Shown piece by piece: positions 11,567 to 21,374 of a DNA stretch of 64,000 bases. A model generated the notes under the pieces. It was not told the DNA's origin. It saw nothing but the letters and a program-made list of their open reading frames with translations, and did no database searches. The translations under genes were made by a program, and so were the position numbers. The number at the start of each line of letters is the position of its first letter. Within the stretch, counting starts at the first letter, position 1. Source of the DNA: Ilyonectria destructans (Eukaryota > Ascomycota > Sordariomycetes > Hypocreales > Nectriaceae); contig JAHEWK010000011.1 of assembly GCA_020740775.1 (NCBI GenBank), positions 2,480,001-2,544,000 on the forward strand, read 5' to 3'.

Positions 11567-12149
11567 CCCATAGCGGCGTCAAACTTGTGTTCAGAAAACG
11601 TGGAAGGTATTCTGTTTGGAACTGATGGAGTGCTCTCTGATCTAGGATTTGCTCATGTCACTCCCTTGCTTGCTGTTTACTGATCTATCTTTTATCTAGT
11701 TCCTTATCAATCTTGGGTTCTACCGTGTTGTATTTATGCAGTTTGTACTTTGACTAACTTCCCCATGCTTGCCAGTATCGGGCTTACACTTGTTGAGCGG
11801 GCAATCACGCCCGCAATGTCCTTTTGTCAGAAATCGCCCTTTCTCATGCTGTATTCTAATATCTTTGTCAGTGAGTATCCTCACTGGAATGAGGTGTGTA
11901 CGAGGCTCGGGCCAATAACGGCCATTGCGGGCCGAGGTTGGACGGAATTAATGATGGATTGTGTGTATGTCTAATCAGTTTTCAAACTTCGTTATTCTTT
12001 GTGCAATCCAATTGTTTCCTCATCTCCTTCCGGACAAACTAAATGATGCCAGCTGACTGTCATGATTGTTTCAGCTGGAGATTGCTAATGCAATTAGATT
12101 GTTGGTGGAACAAACAGTCTTGAGTCACCAGAGGCTGGTTTGTTCGTTA
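11567..12149. other. Intergenic, no gene seen
   Basis: T-rich 3' flank of the zinc-finger gene, followed by sequence without coding character. No repeats noticed. Confidence 0.4.
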
Positions 12150-12640
12150 TGTGAGCCCTATTTCGCTATTTGCTACACGCCTTCGCTTGCATCTTCCGTT
12201 TCCATCAATGCTGTTTTGTGAGTCCGGTAGGTTCTTTTGTATTGTGTGCTCTGCGATTTCTCTACAAATATCTGCCTCCGGCTTCGTTTCTTTCCTTCTC
12301 TCTTCCCTCCATCCTTCAACTCGACCAAGCCTCGACCAATTCCACGTCAGCCGCGGAGGGGCTGCTGATTTTATACTATACGGCCCGTCTGCCTTGACCC
12401 CCGACAGCATGAACGCCTCGGGCTCTAAAGGCACCGATGTTACAAGACCTTGCTGGGGGTTCAAGTCGGGACGGGTTATTTGGCCTTGCGGGATGGAATT
12501 ATCCAATGTCCTCGTGGATGTCACTTCACCATCCTATCATCAACATGGACAACGTCAAACATCTTATGGAAATCCTGGTCTCCGAATCCAAGAAGGCAAT
12601 AAGAGGAGCAGCCCCAAAAACATTATATAACCGATATATA
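12150..12640 (+). pseudogene. Fragment related to the SF1 helicase family
   Basis: One + strand frame contains MELSNVLVDVTSPS at ~12493-12534. The 59-61 kb helicase copy reads IELSNVLVDDPSPP at the equivalent place. CT-rich sequence with CTCGACCAAGCCTC words just upstream (12310-12340) resembles the leader of copies A and B. No other helicase motif is present. It is a short degraded piece of a further copy. Confidence 0.45.
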
Positions 12641-12839
12641 TCCTGCCGTTTTCTGTGTTCTTTGGCAATCCCAGCCGCATCAACCTGTCAGGGTAACGGG
12701 CTGGATGTTTACCTTCGTCATTCCGGGCCCATGGTCTCCCTCTATATCACATCGCAGTCACCCCACCAGACTCGGTGCAAATCATGATTTAGAAAGAAGA
12801 ACTCTCTCAACATAATTTCGGTATCACACGCAAATTGAG

Positions 12840-13164
12840 CTGCGGCGCACACTTGCGATGTCATTTGTGGCACCAGATGCAGGACGCGTACAAGACGCTG
12901 GGCATGTGCGGGTTCAGCGAGTTCAACGGCAGCTTCAACTGTAGTAAGCCGAGTCCTAGAGCACTACGCCGATACAGTGACCAGTCGATACACTGTTCGG
13001 AATACGGACGCCGTTGTGAACCACCAAGTCAAGGAGAACCTGGAGCTGGCGACCCGGCAAAGGAGACTTGCCCTGGACGTGGCAGCCGAAAAGAAGGCAC
13101 ACGACGAAAAGGTTGTGGACGCCGAGTTCAACGGCAAATCTCCATCTACCAACGTCCCACCAGC
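12840..13164 (+). pseudogene. Degenerate coding fragment, charged helix-rich
   Basis: Two + strand frames show protein-like stretches that hand over near 12980. The first has a GMCGFSEFNGSFNC segment. The second reads VKENLELATRQRRLALDVAAEKK, which would form a charged helix. It ends abruptly where the conserved upstream block of helicase copy B begins at ~13165, suggesting it was cut by that insertion or duplication. Family unknown. Confidence 0.3.
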
Positions 13165-13440
13165 GCGTTTTCAACTGTCTCCTTTCCTACCAATAATAGC
13201 CATGGAGCTATTCCTATTTCCCCCAAACAATACGCTTTAGGTAAGTCCCTCTTCTGCAACAACAGTGATTGTGTGTCAATTCAGTCACGTGGATTCCTGT
13301 TTGCTCTTTTCGCACCTTTTCCGTTTTCTTCCCCTCACACTTCGCTTTCTAACTTGACAAGACCTCACTCGACAAGCCTTACTTGCATGTTTTCCCCCTG
13401 AGAATCTGCATCCTCCAACCCGACAAAGCCTTTCTCTATT
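13165..13440 (+). repeat. Upstream block shared with 5855-6200
   Basis: Second copy of the helicase-family leader block. It is colinear with 5855-6200 apart from a deletion of the CT-rich tandem units, and it precedes the first exon of copy B. Confidence 0.7.
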
Positions 13441-13444
13441 AAGT

Positions 13445-14733
13445 ACATCGCCTGTCGGCCAACTGTATGTTGCACCTCGTTCCCGATTCTTAAACTCTAA
13501 CTAACTATCCTCAGATTTATCGACAGTGGTGAACGAGGCTCCCCGTTCCTGTTCGCAGCCCGAGCCAACCTGTCACTATGGCGGCTCCTTCGGACGCGGA
13601 CCGGGAGTCCACAAGTGAGGATGACGGACTCTACCGCACGATCCAGCGGCGAGCTATAACCCCAACCATCCAAGACAGGGTCAATGCCGACCAAACTCTG
13701 GAGCACACTTCCAGGTTCCCTGTGACAACCATCTCTCGTCAAGCCCGACACGCCATCGGCATGCTGAACAATGCTCGCTTGGATCTGGCTTTGCGTCTGG
13801 GCAAAACACTTGAGGATATGATGTTTAATGAGGCTGAGCTTGCTTGGCAATGGGACGGGATGCAGAGTTCAGTCGTCCAGGCATACAATCGGGGTGAGCT
13901 GCCTGTGCTTAACCGGGGAGCTCAAATGGTACGAGACGGCCGGACTACCAGATTGCCAACTCGTTCCCTAAGCCCTGAAGTCGACGACCAGCCGCCACCA
14001 AACGCCGAAATTAATAACCAGCCGTCCCCACCTCTAGGCAGTGACCCCTCGGGAAATGAATCCAACGCCGAAGTCGATATCCAGCGGCCCCCAAACCCTG
14101 AAGTTGATGACCAGCCGTCCCCAACTCTAAGCAGCAACCACTTGGGAAATGGATCCAACGCCGAAGGGTCCTCGGTTCCAGCCGAGGGAGACTGCGATTT
14201 CAGAACCCTCAGACTGCCCCTGCAGCTCGCAATGCGAATGAAAGATGCGATCGAGAAGATGGAAGTCAGGGCTACAAACTGGAATGATCTGCTGGAACTC
14301 CTAGGGAAACGCCCACCGCCGACACTCGGAGAGACAGAAGAATCCTTCAACATCGTCAGCGAATTCATCTCCGACTTATTGACAACTGAGGCGATTTGTC
14401 AAGACAAGCTCACGGTCCCTGAAGAGATTACCCACTTATTGATGCAAAGACTCCCGGCTTTTAATGCTTCGAGTCATGGGAATCCTGGAGCCCGAAGAAT
14501 TTGCTGAGGACTGTTTTTTCGACGACTGGGGACCTGATTGGAAAGCAAAAGCCGAAGCAGTCGATTAGGGTTTGGCGCAGATGCTTGATGCTTTGATTCC
14601 GTTGGTGGCGGATCCTGGCTCCTGGACTGAGGTGAAGGCAATTATGACGCAGTTTCTCGAGCATCAATGTTGTTCCCAGCAGGTGGAATTGGCGGGACGC
14701 TTCAGTGATGCGCTTGAGGCGGCTGAAGATTGA
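13445..14733 (+). pseudogene. Helicase-family copy B, N-terminal half, frameshift and stop
   Basis: First-exon remnant (CGCCTGTCGGCCAACT), then an intron like that of copy A (GTATGT at ~13465, acceptor CTCAG at ~13515). A long open frame runs from ATG 13578 to 14507. It includes an RRAITPT-x-QD-x-x-NADQ segment shared with copy A and a Pro/Asn/Glu repeat region (residues ~135-200, units like PEVDDQPPP). Near 14460 the coherent reading moves to the +1 frame (14464-14733, acidic EPEEFAEDCFFDDWG). That frame is cut by a TAG at 14566-14568. Both defects mark it as a pseudogene. The helicase half would be expected downstream and may be represented by the next feature. Confidence 0.55.
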
Positions 14734-15383
14734 TCTTATGTCAATTGACGAAACGCTTGCCTTTAGTGCAGGAAATTGGGAATTACAGTTCAGTTCGCAC
14801 TTGGGATTTCACTTGCTCTTTTGTTATATATCCAGGCTATAGTCCTGGATGGGGTTTGTTTTCTTGCTTTCCTTTTGCTCAAGGCCGATTGGGCTTGGGT
14901 TGGCTCGAGTGGATGGCGACCTCAAATGGAGAGAACACATTGGAGGGAACTAGGTGCGGAAGCAACCCTTAGTGGGCTATCAAAGGGGATAGAGAAGCTT
15001 CTTACCAATTAGCTTTTGAAAATTACCGTCTGGCTTCTACGCAGCGTGTGCTTTGCTCAGTGAACTGAACTCCCTTGCTGGTAGCTGTTTTGTGACAATA
15101 CGAGATAGCGATTTATAAACATGGACCGCGTCAGCCATCCAATATTTATCCCGCCGATATTTTATCTGACGACGCTGGGTCGATGAGAGCAATCAGAACG
15201 GTGCCACATTAGGTGGCAGCGCATGCACTGTGAAGTACCTTATTTTGCCCATCCTACCCTCACATTCTCACACCCTCACACACCCACTCCTCCTGACACC
15301 CCCTGCTGTCATTGAGCACGTTCAGAATCATAAATCCCGCAAGTTTGCTGCGCCAGACTCGCGCCGCCAACGGCTCTGACGCG

Positions 15384-16200
15384 ATGTCTCACAAGAAGCT
15401 TTGGTTGCTTTGCTCAAGGCTGCGCTCAAGGTCGCCGAAGAAGCTGTGCCCGCGCCTGGTTCTAAGCCTGGTTCCGAGCTTGCATCTGGGCTTGTTTCTG
15501 AATCTGGTTCTGAATCTGATTCCGAATCTCTGGCAAAGCGAATCGGTGCAGTTATGAGACTTGGAATCAAAGAGACGTGGCCACCTAGCGACGACCCCGA
15601 AGCGGAATTGAAGAAGGCATTGTTCAATGAGTTCCTTATTGGCCAAGGTGCCTGGAACTCACTGAATTATGGAACAAACATTCGCCTCTATCGCAGCCCG
15701 CTCGCGTTCCTGTCGTGGACCTTTTTGCAGATGTCGCGTCAAATGTGAAGGACGCTTGTTTTGTTAACATCTTGCATTCTGACAGAGAACGGGTCGGCAA
15801 GTATTTTTCCAACCTTGACCTGGGCATTGGCATCAACCTTGACCTGGGCATTGGCATCATCTCGTCCCCTGGCGGCAGTGGTAAATCCCACCTGGCCGCT
15901 GTTCTTGCCACTCTTATGTGTTTCAACAAGTCAATTGGCAAGGTTTATGTGAGCTCAGCAACCAACGGAGTCACCGACAACATCGCCAAACGCATTGATA
16001 ATGTATCTCGTGGTATCGTCAATCAGCTTGGTCAATACAAATACCCCATGGTAGTCCGCGGCTACTCCCTCGAACGCGAAGTTGATAACTGCCGCTCAAA
16101 GCAATTTGGTTGATGACGCCGATGCCCTGAAGAGACAATCTGCTGTGGTTCGTCGAGCAATGTTATTAGCAAATACGTCGAGAAACCCAAGCAAGTAATT
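15384..16200 (+). pseudogene. Helicase-family fragment with P-loop, three frameshifts
   Basis: ATG at 15384 followed at once by a likely 2-nt insertion; the good frame (EALVALLKAALKVAEEA) runs to ~15680. Reading then shifts to the frame of 15690-16100, which holds SSPGGSGKSHLAAVLATL, a Walker A P-loop, and VYVSSATNGVTDNIAKRI, which matches motif Ia of Upf1-like SF1 helicases. A third shift near 16100 continues as LVDDADALKRQSAVVRR before sequence becomes AT-rich. No motif II or later is present. It may be the second half of copy B or a separate truncated copy. Confidence 0.55.
15811..15858 (+). repeat. Exact 24-nt tandem duplication before the P-loop
   Basis: Two perfect copies of a 24-base unit beginning AACCTTGACCTGGGCATTGG. 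They encode NLDLGIGI twice in frame, directly ahead of the P-loop of the helicase fragment. Perfect identity suggests a recent slippage event. Confidence 0.85.
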
Positions 16201-16475
16201 AATAAGACAAAACATGAGGACATAAAAGGTGTCTTATAAATAAGCTACTTTATGTAAAGCCTTTTAGGGATTATTAGGTAAATTAATTTATCGCCCTCAA
16301 AATGCATTATTTAAGGTGGCACTCTCACACAAATAGCATGTATCTCGAACAATTAGAGATAAATGAGTAGGTCACACACAAATGCATCAAAACACCGTCC
16401 ACGTTGAATCTATTCATGGGTATGTAAAAACTCCAGACACACTGCCGTGCCGTCCCATCCCGTATGCCCTCTCTT
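16201..16475. other. AT-rich junction and 3' flank of DBP6
   Basis: 16190-16330 is AT-rich and without ORFs. It forms the boundary between the relic-rich accessory block and the housekeeping block that starts with DBP6. Confidence 0.5.
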
Positions 16476-19058
16476 TTATCGTCTAACCTCCTTACCCAAC
16501 TCCTCCAGAGCGACCTCATACTCCTGGACACGCTCCTCACCCATCTCCTCGATTCTTGTCCTCTCCATCTTTTGAGCTCTCCTGACGCCGGATCCCTTTG
16601 CAATCTTACCCCAGAACCAGCCACTCTCTTCATCGCAGACCAGGGTCCAAGCGCATCCAGACTTTCCAGCTCTCGCCGTACGGCCCACACGGTGGACGTA
16701 ACCAGCGAGACTCGGCGGCAGGTCGTAGTTGATGACGTGGTCGAGGTTCGGCAAATCAATACCTCGGGCAACGAGGTCGGAGGCGATGAGAAGACGCAGG
16801 GGCGAATCTGGCGCCGTGAATGCTCGAAGGGTTTTGCGGCGGATGTGTGTCGGGGTCGTGGACGTGAGTGTGCCGATGTGGGAAGCCAATGAAGGATCCA
16901 ACAGAGCCAGGAGTCGCGAAAGACGGAGCGCGGACTCGTTGGACTTGGTGAAGATGAGGGAAATGGGGATGTTGAGCTTCCGCGAGCGGACTGGCGCTGG
17001 AGTATCCGAATCAGAGTCTGAGTCTGAGCTAGAGTCTGAACTGCTGTCAGAGCTAGAATCGGAGTCGGAGCTGGAATCGGAACTAGAATCGGAGTCTGAG
17101 TCGGAGGCAGAATCGGAGCTGGAGTCGGAATCGGAGCTGGAATCAGAGCTGGAGTCGGAATCAGAGCTGGAATCAGAATCGGAGCTGGTGTCCGAATCCG
17201 AAGTCTCCTCAGGCTTGGTAGAGGCTTTGACATTGCTCGGGCTGGCTGCCAGCATGTGCTGGCCTTGAAGCAGCTCCAGGAGATACAGGGGCTTGAGGTT
17301 GGTATCGTGGATTCTGATGGCGTGCTCCTTGAGCAGCGTAGGGAGGGAGTGCTCGGCAATCTGCGCGTCGCCGTCACTGTCGAGGACAATGAGTCTCGGG
17401 CGCCGTAGTGCTAGTTGGTTGAGAAGGCTTAGATCGCGCGTCAGAGTGGCACTGAGAATGACTTTGCGAACGCCAGAGAGATCCATGTCGGGAAAGTCGC
17501 GTGCGCTGAACTTGTTGATGCGGAACTTTTCCATGACGAGATCCAGCCAGCCCTGGAAGCTCTGGGCAAGGAGCTTGTCGGCTTCGTCGACTACCAGCCA
17601 TCGGACGTAATCGAGGCTAAAACCCGGAGTCTGATCAATGTGCTCGACGAGACGACCCGGAGTGCAGATCAAAATGTCAACCTTTGAAGAAAAGTCGACA
17701 ACATAGCCCTCCATGCTGCTTAGCCTGGGGTCTGTCTCTTCTGAATCCGGGTCCACCAAGTCTTCGGTCGTAGATAGACCGATGCCACGCTGCCGTCGGG
17801 CTTTGTTTTCCTCCTGTAATGTCTTGTAGGTTTCGGGGTCATACCGTGTCTCCCGGTCCATCAGAGACTCCTGCTCGTTTTTGAGCGACTGACTACCAAC
17901 CGAAACACCTATCCGCACTCTCTTGCGCTCGCCACCCTCAAACGCCTTGGCACAGAGCTCGAATGCCTCTTGCGCCTGCTTGACAAGTTCACGGGTGGGG
18001 AGAACGACGAGGGCCCGAAGCCTAGTCACCACGCCCTGGCTGATATCTCGCGTGATGGGGAGGGCATAAGCCATAGTCTTTCCTGATCCAGTTGCGGCCG
18101 AAACCAGAACATCGCCAGGCTGTTGCTTGCTGGTAGGCAACAATAGTGGAATCGCAGCGGTCTGCACAGCAAACGCATCTTTGAAACCTTTCTCTTCCAA
18201 GATGCGTGAAGCCTTCGGCAAGATGCCGAGTTCTGTGAATGGGGTGCGAGTGTCTTGCGAAACGCGAATTGGCTCCGCCAACCAAGGCGGGAGAGTTTCG
18301 TAGGCTGGCTTGGAGGTGGCGAGGGATGATACTGGCTCGGGTTGTGGAAGAGGCTCAAGACCATGTAGTTCGCCCAGGTCAGAATCATCAGAGTCGTCCT
18401 GAACCATCTCGCTAGCCAGCTTTAGCGACTTGGCCTTGCGCTCAAGGACTGACTTGTGCTTCTTGGCTGTCTCCTCGTCCTCTTTCTCGTCGTCGGAGGG
18501 CTCAGGCTCCTTTTGCTTCTTCTTCTTCTCTCTCTTTTCTCTCCTCTTTGTCGACTTTTCGGTAGACGCTGCCACAGTCTCAGTTTGCTCATGTGAGACA
18601 TCGACCATCGATACATCCTCAGCCTCGGGCTCCTCCTCCCGATCTTCTGATTTCCCCTTCTTTTTATTTTCCTTCTTCTCCTTCTTTTCCTTTTTGTCGG
18701 ACTTTCCCTTGTTTTCCGGTTCCGAGACTTCGGGTTTCGTCACGTCGGTTGCCGGCGCATCAGGTTCTGCAACCTGCTCCTCAGAGGTGGCAGCCCCAGT
18801 CCTCTTTTTTCCTCTTCGAATCTTCTTCCTCTTCTTCTTTCCTTCCTGCGCATCCTCGGTCGCATTTTGCGCGGGCTTCTCTACCTCGTTGCCATCGTCG
18901 TCCTCGGAGGTTTTGGACTTTTTGCTTCCGGGCTGGGGAGATTCGGGCGCCTCTTCCGCTAGGTCCCGTTTCCGCTTCGCCTTGGGGGTGTTGGCGTCTG
19001 TATCGATGTGCTGGACCTCGCCCGCCTCCGCAGGGCGTTCGCTGTGTTTTGAAGGCAT
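16476..19058 (-). CDS. DBP6: DEAD-box ATP-dependent RNA helicase Dbp6 (DDX51 type)
   Basis: Single exon, 860 residues, ATG at 19058-19056. Nucleolar RNA helicase needed for early 60S ribosomal subunit assembly (family knowledge). Order of parts: a long Lys/Glu-rich N-terminal tail (1-235), then Q-motif-like FAVQTAAIP (~296-303), Walker A ATGSGKT (~322-328), PTRELV (~354), TPGRL (~466), DEAD (~491-494), SAT (~536-538). After the second lobe starts, IASDLVARGID and HRVGRTARAG (~789-798) complete the set. All motifs are intact. A ~65-residue run of almost only Ser and Asp (~619-685) interrupts the link between the two RecA lobes, where relatives have a shorter acidic insert. It diverges from GPI3 over a short shared promoter. 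Confidence 0.95.
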   Translation of the reverse strand: MPSKHSERPAEAGEVQHIDTDANTPKAKRKRDLAEEAPESPQPGSKKSKTSEDDDGNEVEKPAQNATEDAQEGKKKRKKIRRGKKRTGAATSEEQVAEPDAPATDVTKPEVSEPENKGKSDKKEKKEKKENKKKGKSEDREEEPEAEDVSMVDVSHEQTETVAASTEKSTKRREKREKKKKQKEPEPSDDEKEDEETAKKHKSVLERKAKSLKLASEMVQDDSDDSDLGELHGLEPLPQPEPVSSLATSKPAYETLPPWLAEPIRVSQDTRTPFTELGILPKASRILEEKGFKDAFAVQTAAIPLLLPTSKQQPGDVLVSAATGSGKTMAYALPITRDISQGVVTRLRALVVLPTRELVKQAQEAFELCAKAFEGGERKRVRIGVSVGSQSLKNEQESLMDRETRYDPETYKTLQEENKARRQRGIGLSTTEDLVDPDSEETDPRLSSMEGYVVDFSSKVDILICTPGRLVEHIDQTPGFSLDYVRWLVVDEADKLLAQSFQGWLDLVMEKFRINKFSARDFPDMDLSGVRKVILSATLTRDLSLLNQLALRRPRLIVLDSDGDAQIAEHSLPTLLKEHAIRIHDTNLKPLYLLELLQGQHMLAASPSNVKASTKPEETSDSDTSSDSDSSSDSDSSSDSSSDSDSSSDSASDSDSDSSSDSSSDSDSSSDSSSDSSSDSDSDSDTPAPVRSRKLNIPISLIFTKSNESALRLSRLLALLDPSLASHIGTLTSTTPTHIRRKTLRAFTAPDSPLRLLIASDLVARGIDLPNLDHVINYDLPPSLAGYVHRVGRTARAGKSGCAWTLVCDEESGWFWGKIAKGSGVRRAQKMERTRIEEMGEERVQEYEVALEELGKEVRR

Positions 19059-19516
19059 ATTTTTGAGGCCAATTGTCCACCCAACGCAGAGAAAAGCCGA
19101 CGAATTTGCTTGGTGTTAGAGGGGCGCTGAGAGCTTCGTCCATGTCCCACCCAAAAATTTGGGCGGCTTAGAGTCTTATCGCGATTCTGCCGGCCGTGAC
19201 CGCCAAATTTTATCGGTAACCGCCCACGCTTGGCGCGAGCTCCACTTCCTCGGTCTGCCGCGTGTGTACTTTGTACTTACACGTGGAATCCATGTCCATC
19301 ATGAGATTGAGATGAGAAGAGATGAGGGATGAGACAGACTGAAGCAGCATTGGCGCCAACTACCGACGAAAGCAAGGCATCGATACCATCACCAGCACCT
19401 CCCGGCTCAGCAAATGCTGCACAGCGACGGCAGGAAAAGAATACGCCGCCCCCTTGAGCCATGACGGGAGTCCTCACCAATTCAACAACTCCAATATCTC
19501 GAACCACGCCGCCACG
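19059..19516. promoter_or_regulatory. Bidirectional promoter between DBP6 and GPI3
   Basis: Only 458 bases separate the two start codons, so both promoters must lie here. No TATA box is obvious. The DBP6-proximal half is GC-rich; the GPI3-proximal half carries the leader with the uORF. Confidence 0.6.
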
Positions 19517-19520
19517 ATGA
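19461..19520 (+). promoter_or_regulatory. uORF overlapping the GPI3 start codon
   Basis: An ATG at 19461 opens a 19-codon frame whose TGA (19518-19520) overlaps the GPI3 ATG at 19517 as ATGA. This layout would make GPI3 initiation depend on leaky scanning or reinitiation. It assumes that transcription starts upstream of 19461. Confidence 0.5.
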
Positions 19521-21074
19521 CGCGCCGCACTTACAACATCGCCATGGTCAGCGACTTCTTCTTCCCGCAGCCGGGAGGCATAGAGTCGCACATCTACCAG
19601 CTCGCCACCAAGCTCATCGACCGTGGCCACAAAGTCATCGTCATCACCCACGCCTACGATGATCGCAAGGGCATCCGCTACCTCACCAACGGCCTCAAGG
19701 TCTACCATGTGCCCTTCTTCATCATCTACCGCAACGCAACCTTCCCTACGGTTCTCTCCTGCTTCCCCATCCTCCGCAACATCTTCATCCGCGAGCGCAT
19801 CGAAATCGTCCACGGCCATGGCAGCCTCAGCAGTCTGTGCCACGAGGGCATCCTCCACGGCCGTACGATGGGCTTGCGCACCGTCTTTACCGATCACTCA
19901 CTCTTTGGCTTTGCCGATGCCGCCAGTATCCTCACCAACAAGCTTCTCAAGTTTATCCTCAGTGATGTAGACCACAGCATCTGCGTGAGCCACACATGGT
20001 GAGTTTGCAATGCTCCAAATTTCACTCGACGCTGGCCTAACCTCCCGTAGCAAGGAAAACACCGTCCTCCGGGCATCTCTTGACCCCCTCATGGTCTCCG
20101 TCATCCCCAATGCCGTCGTTGCAGACAATTTCCGTCCTCGTGACCACCCCGTCTCTTCGCCCCAAGGGCCCAACTTTTCCCTGGATGCCACGCATTATCC
20201 CCCTCCCCAGCGCTTTGGCCCTCGCGATGTCATCACTATTGTCGTCATCTCTCGTCTATTCTACAACAAGGGAACCGATCTTCTCATCGCCGCCATCCCC
20301 CGCGTGCTTGAAAACCACCCAAACACGCGTTTCATCATCGCCGGTTCGGGTCCCAAGGCCATTGACCTCGAACAAATGATTGAGACCAACGTCTTGCAAG
20401 ACCGCGTTGAGATGCTCGGCCCCGTCCGCCACGAGGAGGTCCGCGACGTCATGGTCCGCGGTCACATTTATCTCCACCCCTCCCTGACTGAAGCCTTCGG
20501 TACCGTTATCGTCGAAGCCGCCAGTTGTGGCCTCTACGTCGTCTGCACACAAGTTGGCGGCATCCCCGAGGTGCTCCCCTCCCATATGACCACCTTCTCC
20601 AAGCCCGAGGAGGACGATGTCGTCCTCGCGACCGGCAAAGCCATCACCGCTATGCGAGCTGGCAAGATCCGCACGGAAAGATTCCACGACCAAGTCAAGA
20701 AGATGTACTCCTGGCAAAACGTCGCCCTGCGCACCGAGCGCGTCTACGACGGGATCTCTGGTACCCTTCCCGAGGAGGACTTCTACGGCTTTGACCCTAC
20801 CGGCTACAATGGCAGCCGCATCCGCAACTTCACCCTCATCGACCGCCTTAAGCGCTACTACGGATGTGGTATCTGGGCCGGCAAGCTCTTCTGTCTCGTC
20901 GTCGTTGTCGACTACCTCTTCTTCCTCTTCCTCGAGTGGTGGTTCCCCAGGGAAAACATCGACATCTGCCCCGACTGGCCACGCAAACGCCTCGTTGACG
21001 ACGACGCCGATTCCAAGCAAGGCGCGCATAGTAACAGGTCGAGCACATCCCAAGGAGGCACAAAGCCCGAATGA
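19517..21074 (+). CDS. GPI3: GPI3/PIG-A, GlcNAc-phosphatidylinositol transferase catalytic subunit
   Basis: Exons 19517-19998 and 20051-21074, 52-nt intron (GTGAGT, CTAAC branch, GTAG end). 501 residues. It catalyses the first step of GPI-anchor synthesis, transfer of GlcNAc from UDP-GlcNAc to phosphatidylinositol at the cytosolic face of the ER, inside the GPI-GnT complex. Visible signs: [12 protein letters not shown] at the N-terminus, typical of the GT4 glycosyltransferase acceptor domain; [12 protein letters not shown]; and the EX7E pair E308/E316 in [15 protein letters not shown]. One C-terminal membrane helix (~435-456, rich in V, F and L) anchors it, followed by a short hydrophilic tail. 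Length and order match fungal orthologues. Start chosen at [14 protein letters not shown], as in relatives. Confidence 0.95.
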
Positions 21075-21374
21075 GTAATGTCTCGTTCGTCCGGTTGACA
21101 AACAACCACATACATAGCTAGCATATGGGCAAAGACGGCGTTCACGGTTTAGGCATGGGGAACAGGACTGAATGGTTTGGGTAGACACAGCCTCTCGTGT
21201 ATTGTATTTAGCGGCATCGGTGGCGGCGGTTCGGAGGTGGGTATTTAAATAGGTGGTAATTAACATGTAGCAATTCTAAACGCTATACACAAACAAAGTA
21301 CAGGCTGCAATTCTCTCGCAGCATTCCAAGGGGTCATCCAAGTCTACTTTTCTTGCCAAAGTTGAACAAGAAGA

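Noticed and set aside
16464..17268. Acidic Glu/Ser and other ORFs opposite DBP6
   Set aside because: Shadow frames of the Ser/Asp tract of Dbp6.
20256..21266. 336-codon ORF antisense to GPI3
   Set aside because: It is fully explained as the complement of the GPI3 coding sequence; low-complexity Gly/Asp/Val-rich translation and no ATG-led conserved domain.
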